Positions 21,731 to 32,834 of a stretch of 64,000 bases of DNA are shown piece by piece (within the stretch, counting starts at the first letter, position 1; each line of letters begins with the position of its first letter). This stretch comes from Phaffia rhodozyma. Lineage: Eukaryota; Basidiomycota; Tremellomycetes; Cystofilobasidiales; Mrakiaceae. The notes below the pieces were generated by a model. That model was not told where the DNA came from. It saw nothing but the letters and a program-made list of their open reading frames with translations, and ran no database searches. Where the stretch lies: assembly GCA_014706385.1 (NCBI GenBank), contig JACGZH010000011.1:62001-126000 (forward strand), written 5' to 3'. Position numbers and translations under genes: made by a program.

Positions 21731-24152
21731 TCAAACTCGACCCCAAAATCCCTTCAGAAGCAAGTATCGAGACGCGAACATGATAGCTGTACCAGCCAAC
21801 ACAAAACTTCCGGTAAAGCCAGCTACGGAGAGATACGATCCGGTTTTCGTCAGAATGCTGTTTGATAATTTCATAAGGGAATGAAAAAAATAATCAAAGA
21901 TGACAAAGAAAGACGAATTGTCAATAAAGGTTGTTTGTTTGGACAACGAGTGATTGAAGCGAATTGAAAAAAAAACCAAAGAGACGTACGCTCCAGAGAT
22001 GGGCGGTCCAATCAAAGCAGCGAGAGATAGACAAGTGGTCAACGTTCCCATTCGACGCCCAATGTCGAATGTCTCTCCAAGTTGAGCCACACCGGGACTG
22101 AATAGAGAAACGAAGGAGCCACAGAAGATCCCTACTCATAACGAAGAGGAAAGAAAAGATCAATGAAAACTAATTAAACACTAGGAAAGAGAAAGAAAGT
22201 CAGGTAAGAACCGAACGGACCATAGATGATAGCGAATGCGATCAATGCGCCTTTCGTAGTACAATACGGCCAGGCAAACATCTATGTCCATCAAACAAAT
22301 CCACCAGATTAAGATTTATCTTCTCACTTTTTCTCTGTACTGGACAAAGAGAGCTAAGAAGGAACAGGCAAACTCACCAGACAACCGGCCAGCATAGAAG
22401 CAGGGGCCAGCAGGTTGATTGGTCCGACCTTATCTGCAAAGAACCCAGGGACAAGTCTTCCGATAACACTCGATGCGTTAGAGATGGAGATCAGGTAAGT
22501 CGAGAAATTTCCTAATCCTTGGGATCGACCCATGACATCTAGCAGTCCGAGGAGAAAAGAAAAAGCTGATTAATTAGGAAACCAAAAGCTGATAGAAACG
22601 TCGATATCCTGATAAACAACGACGAAAGAAGGGACATACCCAAATAAGATAGAGGAGTGTAGAGCCCAACCATGATCAGCCAGCAGCCTAAGACATATAG
22701 ACTACAAGACAGTGTTCAAGTTAGTATCTCAGAGTCTTTACCGATCGATGTAAAGGGGAGGACTTGCCTGAAAGCGGGCCGTTTGAATGCTGCGAAATTA
22801 AATATCCCTCCAGACATGTTCTTAGGTGGTAATCTAGGTCTCAATGTCTGATCCCACCGGGATAAACGTTTTGCATCAGTGGTAGATACATTCAGTTAAA
22901 ACATAGAGTCAGTAAGATGGCTTCCAATGAAATCGATGAAAAGCAAGGAGACAGACTAACGAGCCAAGCAAATCCAATGGAAACCATGATGATGAAACCA
23001 CAAACTCTCAATGTCCATTTGAAACCAATCAGAGGAATACACTGCCGGATCAAGATTGGGTAAGCTGTTCCTCCGATACTCGATCCACAGGCAACGACAC
23101 CGTAGGCCAACGATCGCCGCTTATTGAACCAGTGGGATAGGATAGCGAGCGCAGGTCCAAACAAGACACCGGCGGAGAGACCCTGATAGTTGCCAGCCGA
23201 TTATGCCATGGGTGCCGCATATTGGATCGGCAAGAAGAAGAAAGGTCAGTTTCAGGCAACGAACGTGAATTGCGAGAATAAACAGGCTGTGTGTAGATAA
23301 AATATGGAGAGAGAGGAACGAACAAGTAAAATACCTTGACAGAGCAAGGCCTGATAGTATTCATGCGTTTCTGCAATGAGAAAGACGCTAACGACGTAAA
23401 GAACACATCCTATAGTGAACGGCACAAAGTGCTTCCCGATGTCCATCAGACGACCCATGATGACCGCTGGAAGGAAGATCAGACAGTACTGTGGCGACAA
23501 GGTTAGAGACGTGACGATGGCAAACAAGCATGCAGGTCATACCAAGCAATGTATGCGATCAGTCTACTTGATCCGGATACAGCGCGATACATACATACTG
23601 ACACTCACCTGGGCGGAACCAACCCACGCGATTGCTGAGGATGTTTGGTTAGATAGGTTTATTGATTGATAATACTCCTGAATAGTGAAAGAAATTTCCA
23701 AAACGACTGGTCAGAAAAGACTCTTTACTTGCGGTCTTAGCAGCCTGCAATAGATCATGGTGCAATACATCAAGACATACTTGAAAGACTCCCCACGAGT
23801 TTGTGAAACCAAAGGTCGACATCGTGCACATAAGAGCTCCGGCGACAGCGAGCCAGGCCCTTAGACCCCCATCTGGAAAGGTCAGGACTTCACCATCCGA
23901 ACACTCTTCCTTTGAGATTTCAGGTAAGTTGTCGTCCAGCTCCGTCGTATCAAATTGGGCCTCTTCCGGTTTGCCCTTGACTTCGGGCTCGATCTCTGCA
24001 GACGAGAAACCGACCTCATGGATAGGTTTTTTGCAGGGATCGGCCAGGGTGTGGCAAGTAACCGAAGAAGCGGTCCGGATTGGAGAAGAATGAACCGAGG
24101 AGGAAGAGCAAGAGAAAGCTGCAGGCGGATCATCGGAGGGACGGAAAGACAT
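21731..24152 (-). CDS. Major facilitator transporter of the monocarboxylate (MCT/MCH) type
   Basis: The start (ATG at 24152) gives an N-terminal cytosolic tail of about 115 residues, rich in Ser and acidic residues. TM1 then has the family signature FPDGGLRAWLAVAGALMC followed by FGFTNSWGVFQ, as in fungal MCH proteins. Later exons carry GLSAGVLFGPALAILSHW (TM4 region) with the conserved NKRRSLAYGVVACGSSIGG, FKWTLRVCGFIIM, and near the end LGETFDIGRRMGTLTTC, LAALIGPPISGAY and SYLSVAGFTGSFVLAG. The protein ends LLLKGFWGRV with TGA at 21731-21733. Roughly nine or more introns are implied. A 12-TM carrier is expected. Yeast Mch members are not all monocarboxylate carriers, and one transports riboflavin, so the substrate is open. 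The gene lies tandem with the DsbA-like gene to its right. Confidence 0.85.
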
Positions 24153-24606
24153 GTTGAAAAATCGTGAAGGTATGCTATTCTCTTCCCTTCTTTCTCTCCT
24201 CTGTCTTTTCCTATGATTTCTTCCTTTCCCTCTACCTTGACAGACTTATATTCTGATGGTGTTAGTATACCGGACCGTGGAACGACGAGTGAAGAAGGAT
24301 GCTGGTTAAGAAAATCAACTTGTTTAGTCACAAGGTTCGAATTTCCACCGCTTACTGACGGGCCTGATAGGAGAACTCCGGTGACATCCGGCCGAAAATG
24401 CATGTAATCCGGCGGAGGAAAGTGATCATCGGCATTACCCGCTCGATGCCATCAGGTCAACTAGCCTTTCATTCATAAGCTTCATCTTGAGCAGTCGAAC
24501 TTTCATGTGTGTACACTATTTGAGTAAAAAGGAGACAGTGTTTCATATGGAACACGAGGTGCATAGAGACATCAATAAATCGAAACGCAAGACATTTCTC
24601 AATTGA
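24153..24606. other. Intergenic region upstream of the MFS gene
   Basis: About 450 nt between two minus-strand genes, holding the promoter of the MFS transporter and the 3' UTR of the DsbA-like gene. No supported gene or repeat. Confidence 0.5.
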
Positions 24607-26102
24607 TCAAGCCACAGGCATGCCTCGGGCGACTTTTGAAAAGATCTAGAAACCCGGAAAAGAGATCATGCCGAAAGAGAAAGAATCAGTCTTTGATGGA
24701 AGAACAAAACACTTCTATGACTCAGTCGTACCTCGGTGAACACTGCTGGCTCCTGGGCACCAGAAACGGCGTATTTGTTGTCGATTACCGTAAACGGCAC
24801 ACCCGAGATTCCCATCGTCGACGATTTCAGCACCTCCTGCTGAACCTCTTTCAACAATTCATCAGACTCTAAGAATCGAAGGGCCTAAGGAAAAAAAATG
24901 TCGAACCCAGATGAGAAGAGAGTATTAGAACCGTTGAGGGAGAAGAGAAAGCCGATCGGTGAGCGTCACATGATACACAAAACATACCTCTTCCGTGGTC
25001 TCAAAGACCTTGGAGGCCACAGCTTCTTGAGCAAGCCAAGCGTGGTCTCCTACGTTTTTCTCATTTTCAAAATAACCCTACAGAGAGAATAGAGAGAAAC
25101 GGCCGACCAACATAATACTGTCAATGGTGGGTCTACAATCATTGAGAGAAAGCAAGCAGATCGCATGGATCTCTATGATTGTACCTTGAAGATTCGATTG
25201 ATAAGGTCGAGCTGCATATCCTGTCCATTTTTAAGATATGCCTTACTGATGAGTCGGTGGGAGCTGGTCGTTTGACTGATATCTCCACCATATGAGCTTG
25301 ATTGCCAGAATGTCAGATGTCAAACATGTTTGTTAGTGAAAGCCTTGAGGAAGCAAATAATGAAGAAAGTGAACGTATGAGCAAAGAGAACATACAAGTT
25401 GATTCCACATTCCTTGCCTTTGTCCTTCATCATTTTGATCATGCCATCCACTCGTTCGGCTGAGCCAAACTTCTCGATATATACACCTCGCTTGTTCTTT
25501 GGACTCTTTGATGCATTTGGATCAAGTAAGAATGGATGGAACCTATGGATCACGGGAAAAAAGAGAAGAAGAAGCGATGGTTCAATAACCTGAGGAAGAA
25601 GGCTCAACAGAAAAAAACATAACAAGGGATGAAGGAAAAAGAACTCAACTGGATAGAAAAGTCAACATCCGGGCTATCGGCTTTGACTTTCTCGATCGCC
25701 TGCTCGATCTTCCGAAATCCGCTACACGACAAAAAGGGAAGAACAGAGCCTAGAGAATCAGTTTCTTCAACTGCTTGATAGATATATGATCGTGTTGAGC
25801 TTACAGACTGATGTAAAACGATTACGAGAGGAGCATGGGAAGTGATTAGTCAGAGATATAAATTTGGGCATAGACCAAACAGAAAGATCGACTGACTAGC
25901 AGAACGGACAGACGGCTGTGTGCGTTTTGATAGATCCGAATCAAGAACTCAAGACGACATCAGCATTTGGCCTTCGTGAACTGATGGGTCGATCATGCAG
26001 AGTAGAAAGAAGAAAGAAGAAAGAAGAAAAACGATGAATAAGAACAACTTATGATGACTAACAGTCTGAGGTGATATCTAGCTTGATAACTTTGTTAGTC
26101 AT
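24607..26102 (-). CDS. DsbA/FrnE-like thiol oxidoreductase (thioredoxin fold) with a 3-nt exon
   Basis: The start (ATG at 26102) reads MTNKVIKLDITSD. Across an intron comes SVCPFCY, a CxxC active site in which the usual CPWC is CPFC. A predicted 3-nt exon (25805-25807) then supplies Leu, and the next exon begins GFRKIEQAIEKVKADSPDVD. The joined motif CPFCYLGFRKIE aligns with the family's CPWCYxGKRR. Later exons carry PFLLDPNASKS, FGSAERVDGMIKMM, SSYGGDISQTTSSHRLISK, FENEKNVGDHAWLAQEAVAS, GISGVPFTVIDNKYAVSGAQ (the cis-Pro loop is GVPF) and finally IFSKVARGMPVA with TGA at 24607-24609. Proteins of this type in bacteria and fungi handle thiol exchange or polyketide-related isomerisation. No signal peptide is seen, so it is probably cytosolic. 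It shares a divergent 325-nt promoter with the ZFAND2-type gene. Confidence 0.86.
25805..25807 (-). other. Predicted 3-nt microexon (one Leu codon across two junctions) in the DsbA-like gene
   Basis: On the minus strand the trinucleotide TCT lies between ttttacatcag and gtaagctc. Splicing TGC TA|T CT|C GGA restores C-Y-L-G-F-R, which fits the family spacing CxxCYxGxR. Skipping it keeps the frame but deletes one residue. Confidence 0.6.
26001..26030. repeat. GAAGAAA-type purine microsatellite in an intron of the DsbA-like gene
   Basis: A run of gaaagaagaaa units, entirely purine on the plus strand. It lies between the exon encoding MTNKVIKLDITSD and the CPFC exon, so it is transcribed as a pyrimidine tract inside the first intron. 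Confidence 0.75.
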
Positions 26103-26316
26103 GGTTCTGGCTGTATGAAAACTAGCGTGATAGATAGATCTTGCTCTAAAGCGGAGAGAGGTGAGGCGATGGAAGGCAAGAATGATGGCGATGTTTGAAA
26201 GGTTGTTAAAAAGATTGTCGAGGTGATTGTCAAGATGATTTTTGGGATGAGAGTTTATATACTAGACATCATCGGTCGAATGGATGAGAACACCGAGATT
26301 AGATAAGAACTTTTTA

Positions 26317-26327
26317 GCTGAGTCAGC
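26317..26327. promoter_or_regulatory. AP-1/MARE-like palindrome GCTGAGTCAGC in a divergent promoter
   Basis: An 11-bp odd palindrome containing the AP-1 core TGAGTCA at 26319-26325 with GC flanks, the form bound by bZIP factors. It sits in the 325-nt region between the DsbA-like gene (ATG at 26102, minus) and the ZFAND2-type gene (ATG at 26428, plus), about 101 nt upstream of the latter. A TATA-like word (ttatata) lies near 26254-26260. Function as a stress element is an inference. Confidence 0.5.
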
Positions 26328-26427
26328 CTCCACGTCGGACCAAGCCTTCTTCATACCCGTCTTCCTACACACAACTCCGTTGACGATTCAACCTTCATCA
26401 TCCATCCTCCATTCTTTTGGTTCTGTC

Positions 26428-27748
26428 ATGTCGAATAGCTCATCCTCAGAATCACTCAACACTCAAATACTTCATATCAAGGGTTCGGTCGAATGCTCAC
26501 ATCCAGCTTGCCATCTTCATGATTTCCTTCCGATAAAGGTTCGTCTGGGCTGCTTTGTATTCCCACGTTGCCACCACACAAGCTCGTGCTGATACACTAT
26601 TTGTCATACGTTTACCTCGTTGAATCAAAACAAAATAAAGTGTCCCGGATGTCTCCTTCTGTTCTGCACTCCTCATCACTCTCCCTTCCATTCGTCCACC
26701 TCGGGTCATCCTTGCTCGTCCCCACCACCCGACCGTACACCGATTCCTTGTCCGCTTTGCCAGCTTCCGATCAGCACAAATCCAGGTGAGGATCCGAACG
26801 TTCGGATGGATGTTCATATGGGCAGTAAAGAGTGCAGCGAGAATATACTTCAGAAGGGAAGAGCCGAGAAAGAGATTATCAGGTCAAGAAAAGAGAGGGG
26901 CGAGCTTTGCTTCAATAAAGGTTGCAAGAAGACGGTTCAGGGTGGGTTGGGCGTCAAATGCGAGGTTAGTCTTGTCTTTGTGGTCTTCTTCTTTTTTTCT
27001 TTTTCTTTTTCTTTATCCAACCACTTTCCATGCTCACCGGTTCCAAATTCCTTCCCATTAAATCTGAAGACTTGTAAAAGATCATATTGCCACCCACATC
27101 GATTCCCTTCCTCTCACTCGTGTTCTACTATCGTGCCTCAGGCAGCACAGAAACTTCCGTCAAACACCCGATCGATCCTTGGAGGTCCATCTCGAGAAGC
27201 CGCGCTGGCAGCCATCAAGCGGGCTAACCTATCCGGAAAAACAAGTTCGAAGCCTTCGTCTACGCCGAAACCGGTGATTGTTCAAAAACCGGATCCGAAG
27301 CCATTGTCATCAAAAGAAAAGGACGTCAACCCGAACGAGCAGAAAACCAAAATAAAGCCAATAACAAACCCGTTGAGCGCTACCTCAAGGTAAACACACT
27401 AATTCCTCTTTCTTTCTTGCATTCCTTCGTTCATCGTTTTGCACGCGACCGGCTTGGAATTACTGTTCGTCTATTCCTTGTTCGATGGTTGTCCTCTGCA
27501 TATGCAACAGGCAAAAATCGAGTTGCAACCTTGAATCTTACTGGATGTTTGCTTCTGTTTCCCGACTCTTCACCAGGCATACAAAGGCAGAATCTTCCTC
27601 TCGACGTCAGGCTCTCGCTAACAGGGCTCGACTAGGAATCCTCAACGAGGAGGAAAAGCTGATGTGGGCGGAAATGGTCGGTCAAGAAGAGCGGGACCGG
27701 CGCAAATCTGGCGGAAAGTCGAAGGAAAAGGGATGCGTTGTATGCTGA
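26428..27748 (+). CDS. Two-AN1 zinc-finger protein (ZFAND2/AIRAP type) with C-terminal CaaX box
   Basis: ZFAND2 proteins help the proteasome and Cdc48 handle stress-damaged proteins, notably under arsenite. Exon 1 starts MSNSSSSESLNTQ and reaches CSHPACHLHDFLPIK. Across an intron comes CPGCLLLFCTPHHSPFH, completing AN1 finger 1. The linker CPLCQLPISTNPGEDPN and VHMGSKEC matches mammalian ZFAND2 order. Finger 2 is C-x4-C in CFNKGCKK, then KCETCKRSYCHPHRFPSSHSC. A Ser/Pro/Lys-rich tail ends KSKEKGCVVC with stop at 27746-27748. CVVC after a basic run is a plausible farnesylation CaaX box, as reported for the membrane-bound ZFAND2B. An in-frame ATG at 26284 would add 48 residues, but it would place the AP-1-like site inside coding sequence, so the downstream ATG is preferred. 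Confidence 0.88.
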
Positions 27749-28058
27749 GGGGAATAGATGAGATGTCAATACAGAGCTCTTGTGAATGTAGATGTATACC
27801 CTGCTTGTTCGCTTGCTTTCCATGTCTCTGGTATATGTACTTGCGAATATCCCGGCTCAACCTTCCTGGTTACACTCATGGTTACACACACGTGTCCAAA
27901 TCGTCATCACTCCGACTGTCCCGTCCCCAAAAGCTTCGCTTGGCCAATGACTTCTTATTCATTCAACTATCTACCAACTACGATCTCATCAAGACACAAT
28001 CAGTCTTCCACGCTCGATACATACACATACACACTCATTCATACTTACCTAAGCTGAC
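27749..28058. other. Intergenic region between the ZFAND2-type gene and the ZIP transporter
   Basis: About 310 nt holding the 3' UTR of the AN1 gene and the promoter of the ZIP gene. CA/TA-rich in its last 60 nt. No gene supported. Confidence 0.5.
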
Positions 28059-29729
28059 ATGGCGTTCACAACGCTTCTCTTCCAGTCGCTTGCCATGGGG
28101 ATATCATCTTTCCTAGTCGGATTGGTCCCAATGCTCCTCGGTTCGACAAACGGTTAGGCAGGTTCTTGATACTCGTGTTCATGGAGTGGTTGAAGGACAA
28201 AGATATTGATATCACAAATACGACCTCATGTCGTTTCTTTGTATCCATCGAGACATGTAGGTAAACGACTGAGGTTCTTGTCGGTTTACGGAATGGGATT
28301 GCTGGTCGGCGCGGCGTTGAGTGTTGTCATCCCAGAGTATGTTATCAGTCTGTCTCAGCCCGGCCTCGCACAAGATAGTATGGACGGAAGCTTTGTGGGC
28401 TGAAGCTCTTCATTGTTTACACACGTACTCTACTGTTCGGTTGACTGGCTGAACGAACCTTCTTTTCGTGCCCATAGAGGAGTATCAACAATATATGACG
28501 CAACATCGCTTGTGTCTGCTACCGTAGGAGATCACGATGGAGATGACACCGTCGAAGGTCAGAGTCAGGTCATCGGAATGTCTCTCTTAGGAGGCTTCAT
28601 CCTTATGATGATGTAAGCTGTGAACCCTGTAACCTTCTTCAACACCCAGTTATGAATCGAGACACCTGACACCTCGTTTTCATTATTGCGTTTGTGTGGT
28701 TCTGGCGTGTTATATTCAGAGTCGAGAAAGTGTCTCACTCTCTGACCACCCGATCTGCTCAAAACTCCCATGCATACACACCAGTACCCCCGAACGTACG
28801 TCAGTCGTCCTCTTCTCCACTCATTTTACCTCCATCACGTCCGCCAACTTGGCACCGACTTTCGCACCGGGCATCGAACCATGACCTACAATTAAATCAG
28901 CAGGTACCCGAAGATGACAGGTTTGATGAAGAAGTGGATGAAGCCTTGATGTCTCAGGCATCGAGCTCGCCAAGAAGACTATCAGGTACCGCTGTTCTAG
29001 GAGGACCCAGTTTGGGAGGGTCAGGGTCCACAGGAAACGAGAAATCTGGTCTCGTCAGGCTAGTTATGAGGGATCACCCAAAGAGTTTTTCGGCAACGCT
29101 TGCTTTGGTCATTCATAGTCTCGCTGACGGAGTTGCGTTGGGAGCAAGCGCAAGGAGTTCTCAAGCCGGAAGTGGTCTTGGGCTCGTTATTTTTGCCGCT
29201 ATCTTTGTTCACAAGAGTAAGTGTCTTCATATTTCTTCAGCAATCCTAATCCACAAGCTCACCTGAGGTTCCTTTGGTGTCAATGCTCTTTCTTCTCCGT
29301 TTCATAGTTCCGGCATCCGTTGGATTATGTACAACCCTCCTCTCCGATCACCTCCCTCGGCCACTCATCCGGACATGCATTGCCCTCTTCGCTTCCGCCG
29401 CTCCTCTCGGAGCGTTTCTCACCTACACTTTAGTCACTCAAATTTCAAAAGGAGAAGATGACGTTGCCTCTTTGACATACTGGACCGGAGTGCTTCTCTT
29501 AATATCAGGTGGGACGTTCTTATACGTCGCTACCGTCATACAAGATCTCAGCCATGGACATTCCCACGAAACATTTCAAGCAGAGGGCCAAACACAGACA
29601 GGGACAGGAGCAGGAGATGATGGAAACTTATCAAATCCGGGGACGGAAGAGCTGGGCTCTATGGCAGCGCTTGCGACGATTGTTTTCGGAATGGTCACTC
29701 CCCTTTTGTTGTCACAGATGAGAGAATGA
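28059..29729 (+). CDS. ZIP-family metal transporter of the ZIP9/Atx2 type (Golgi)
   Basis: ZIP9 (SLC39A9) and yeast Atx2 are Golgi-membrane zinc/manganese transporters. Exon 1 encodes MAFTTLLFQSLAMGISSFL then VGLVPMLLG. The next exons give GKRLRFLSVYGMGLLVGAAL and SVVIPEGVSTIYDA, then GMSLLGGFILMMI. A long loop of about 130 residues, Ser/Pro-rich with DDRFDEEVDE, separates these from the catalytic half: HSLADGVALGASA (the metal-binding His/Asp helix), FAAIFVHK, then VPASVGLCTTLLSDH and APLGAFLTYTLV. The last helices are YWTGVLLLISGGTFLYVATV and MVTPLLLSQMRE (stop at 29727-29729). A short His-containing DHDGDD stretch lies in the first lumenal loop. At least four introns are visible. The gene ends 197 nt from the convergent APEH gene. 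Confidence 0.86.
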
Positions 29730-29926
29730 GACCAGGATGTGTTATTCCTTTTTCTATTTCGTTATCCCTCTTTTTCCTCTCCAAAACAATTTAAATTAAT
29801 TTATCACCCTTTGGGATTTTAGATAGTGCACTTTTTTGTGATACTCTAGTCAAGTGATACATTCTTTCTAACTTGAAGGTCTTCTGTTTTTCTAAAACAT
29901 CTGCTCGCGATCCTATACCTTTGGCC

Positions 29927-32834
29927 TTAAGCGAGGTATTTCTTGAACCAAGCAAACGTTGCTTCCGCACTTGCCAACTCTGCCTTCACACCATCCAATG
30001 CATGTCCTTCGCCTTTGAAAACGAGGCATTCAACCGCAAGTTCCGGAATCCGATCTTCTTCCAACAATGTACGATTATAGGTCTTGATTTGATGGGATCT
30101 TGATCGTAGGGCGTGGTACCATCCCTGTTGTGTTTATCATGTGTTCACAAAAATGATCAGTCCTCTGTGCTGACGAGTTGTATTTCCTGGAAGAAAAAAG
30201 GGAAATAACAGGAAAAATACGAGCCTTGGTCTGACTAGGAGGAACTCTTTGATCCGAGTCACCCATCAAGATCAAACTAGGCGCTTTGACATTGTGCGCG
30301 TTCCCGATCGGAGATCTCGATTGAAGGAATTTGTACTGGTCGACTGTAGGCGTCGTCTGTGGTCGATCGTCTTTGGAGGAGAGAGAGAACGGGAGACCTA
30401 GCTCGGCGTAGACCCTTAATTTCCGTTTCGGTTCCGAAGTTTTCCGTTACAAGGTGGATTGATCAATTGTGAAGAGATGTTTTCGGCGTTAGGGATATCT
30501 TTTAAGCGTATAGGTAAACAATGAATCGAAAATAGGCCTCACCAGTCTGGTATATCAGATGTACCCGCATTCTCGCCAAGGCTGATTACAGGGTTTCGGA
30601 GGATCGCCGCATGAAACGCGTCCGGATACTTTGAAGTCAGATGAGCAGTGAGGAACCTAATTCAGATGCGAAACGAGCATGTTTGGTTATGTATTAAGAG
30701 GATACAGAAAGAGTGCTTGTGTTGAAGATCAGACATACCCTCCATGAGAACCGCCCATGATACCGCTATCCTCAAAACAGGAAGAAGTTGCATCGTCAGA
30801 CAAAACAACGTGTTGGAATGACCAACTAGTTGATGGATGGACTCACATCTTTGGCTTTGTTTCTCCTTCCGCCTGTGCATCTCCTAACATCCTCTCGACA
30901 GCCTCCCAACAATCTCGTATATCCATCTGTCCACATTCCCCCACCAACGCTTGTGCCCACTTCTCTCCGTAGCCTAGACTACCGGTATAATTCACCAAAT
31001 AAATTTCGTACCCTTCTTGGACAAGCGCAGCTGCTAAAGGGCTGAAGGCCGTGGTAGTGGTTGAGTGAGGTCCTCCATGAATGCTCAAGAGTCTTATTCC
31101 TGAAGACTGAGTTGAGTTAGATGAAGGTCGGAATCTAATCGTTTCTACTGGGTGGGTAAGTTTGATAATGTCCACACGGGCTATCATCACCAAAGAACAA
31201 AATCGTAAAAGTATCATACTTGGTCAGACCATCGCACACATCATTCACGAGAAAGAAAAGATCTCTAGATGAAAGCTCACCGTCACTGTCCAGTTTGAAA
31301 CCACCTTCTACACCATTCAAGATCTGGAGTTCTAAATCACCCTCATCATCAGGCGTTATCTGTCCGACCACAACCTCTTGTGGGTCCATCAGCCCGCTAC
31401 GGACCAAACACACCCTTGTTTCTGCGTCGGTACCTAAAACCGACCAGCTGTTCAATCCCTCTCTTGTCAACTCGACAGGGTTGGATCGAATGCCTTTGCC
31501 TGACACGTCCAGTGGGATTGCATATACAGTCGACCTGGACCGCTTGATAGACGTCAACACAATAAACGGCTCGTTCGTATTCAAGAACGGGAAAGCAGGT
31601 AAAGCCTGGACATAAAGACCTGGGAAGGCGTCTTTTGACTCTGGATCCCATACAGGACCGACAAGAACATCATCATCGTCACGCTCTTCTTTTTCGGTCT
31701 TGCTAATCAGAGAGAGGTTACTTAAGTGCTGAAGGTGCAGGGAGGCGCATGAGTTATGAGCACCACCAAGTGGGTTGGATAGGTACACCAAAATATCTGG
31801 TTTGTTCACTTTTGATCGATCCAATACTCTAGGCGATCGCGCACTTCGGTCTGACCCAGAGATCCGGGTCATATCTGATAGAGAAGCGCCTTCGTAGGTT
31901 GAAGTCAGAGATCCCGAAGATGGAGGAGGAGGAACAGGGATGGTCCAGATCTCTGCTCGTCTGTTCGTGCAATAGACGATCCCGAGCCTTCGACCGTCTT
32001 CCATTGTTCCATACCCTGTAGCCAGCACTAGCTTTCTTTCTCCATTCATCATGGCCAACACTGGTTGACCAAAGGAGATTGTCTCATCCAAAGAAGCGCT
32101 CACAACCGGGACAACGTTGAGAGATATTTCTGTCTTTGGTGAGATATTCGCTGAACAGTAGAAGATCGTGGGGAATGTGTTCTTGGCGTTCAGTTCTCCC
32201 CAGGTGGGCGTGAACTTATGTTGATCAAATGGAGACAGATCGGATGTTTGGGAAGGTGAGAGTCTATGAGCGGTAAAGACGAGAGAAAGGATGCCTGTGT
32301 CTGTTTGAGTTTCGTCGTAATACAGTCTTGGAGGCCCCCAGGTTTCTGATATGATTCAGTCCATTGAACCCACGTACGGTCAGCTAATAACTTGGCGAGC
32401 AACAAGCGAGAGAGTGCTTGACAAGAAAAAAAGAAAAAAATAGGGAACTAACCGTCTGATAGGAAGTCACCACAGATATCCGTGAGAATCCTCTCAGCAT
32501 TCCTCCTACCTGTCCGAACATCCCAAAGCTCCAAAACCCTCCTCTCCTTTCCGTCTACCGTGTCGACTTTGAAGCACGCCCTCCAGAACCCATCGTCCGA
32601 GAATATTTCTATCGTCCCTTTCGGAAGATCGACACTTGGAACGTTCAGCCCCTTGCTGGACTCGAATGGCACTTGTACCGTCTTGACTTGGGTAATTCGG
32701 GTGTTGTACACGTGGGAACGTACTTGAGTCGTTAGATGGAGATAATCGGGGGTGAAGAATTGGCCAGACTTGAACGTTGGGAGTTCAGCTAGGAGTTTGT
32801 AGGCCGATAGATTAGGTCGAGGCTCGCTGTCCAT
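29927..32834 (-). CDS. Acylaminoacyl-peptidase (prolyl oligopeptidase family S9C)
   Basis: This serine hydrolase removes N-acylated residues from peptides and degrades oxidised or blocked proteins in the cytosol. The start (ATG at 32834) reads MDSEPRPNLSAYKLLAEL. A propeller-type N-terminal domain follows in several large exons (GTIEIFSDDGFWRACFK, LVYLSNPLGGAHNSCASLHL, DAFPGLYVQALPAFPFL). The hydrolase domain has the oxyanion motif HGGPHS, then NYTGSLGYGEKWAQALVG, the nucleophile elbow GIMGGSHGG near 30740-30775, FLTAHLTSKYPDAFHAAILR with NPVISLGENAGTSDIPDW, the Asp site LMGDSDQRVPPSQ and the His site GEGHALDG. It ends EATFAWFKKYLA with TAA at 29927-29929. All three catalytic residues are present, so it should be active. 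It sits convergent with the ZIP gene. Confidence 0.92.

Noticed and set aside
26284..26427. In-frame upstream ATG extending the AN1 protein by 48 residues.
   Set aside because: It would place the AP-1-like site in coding sequence, and the extension has no similarity to ZFAND2 N-termini. It is not excluded by sequence alone.
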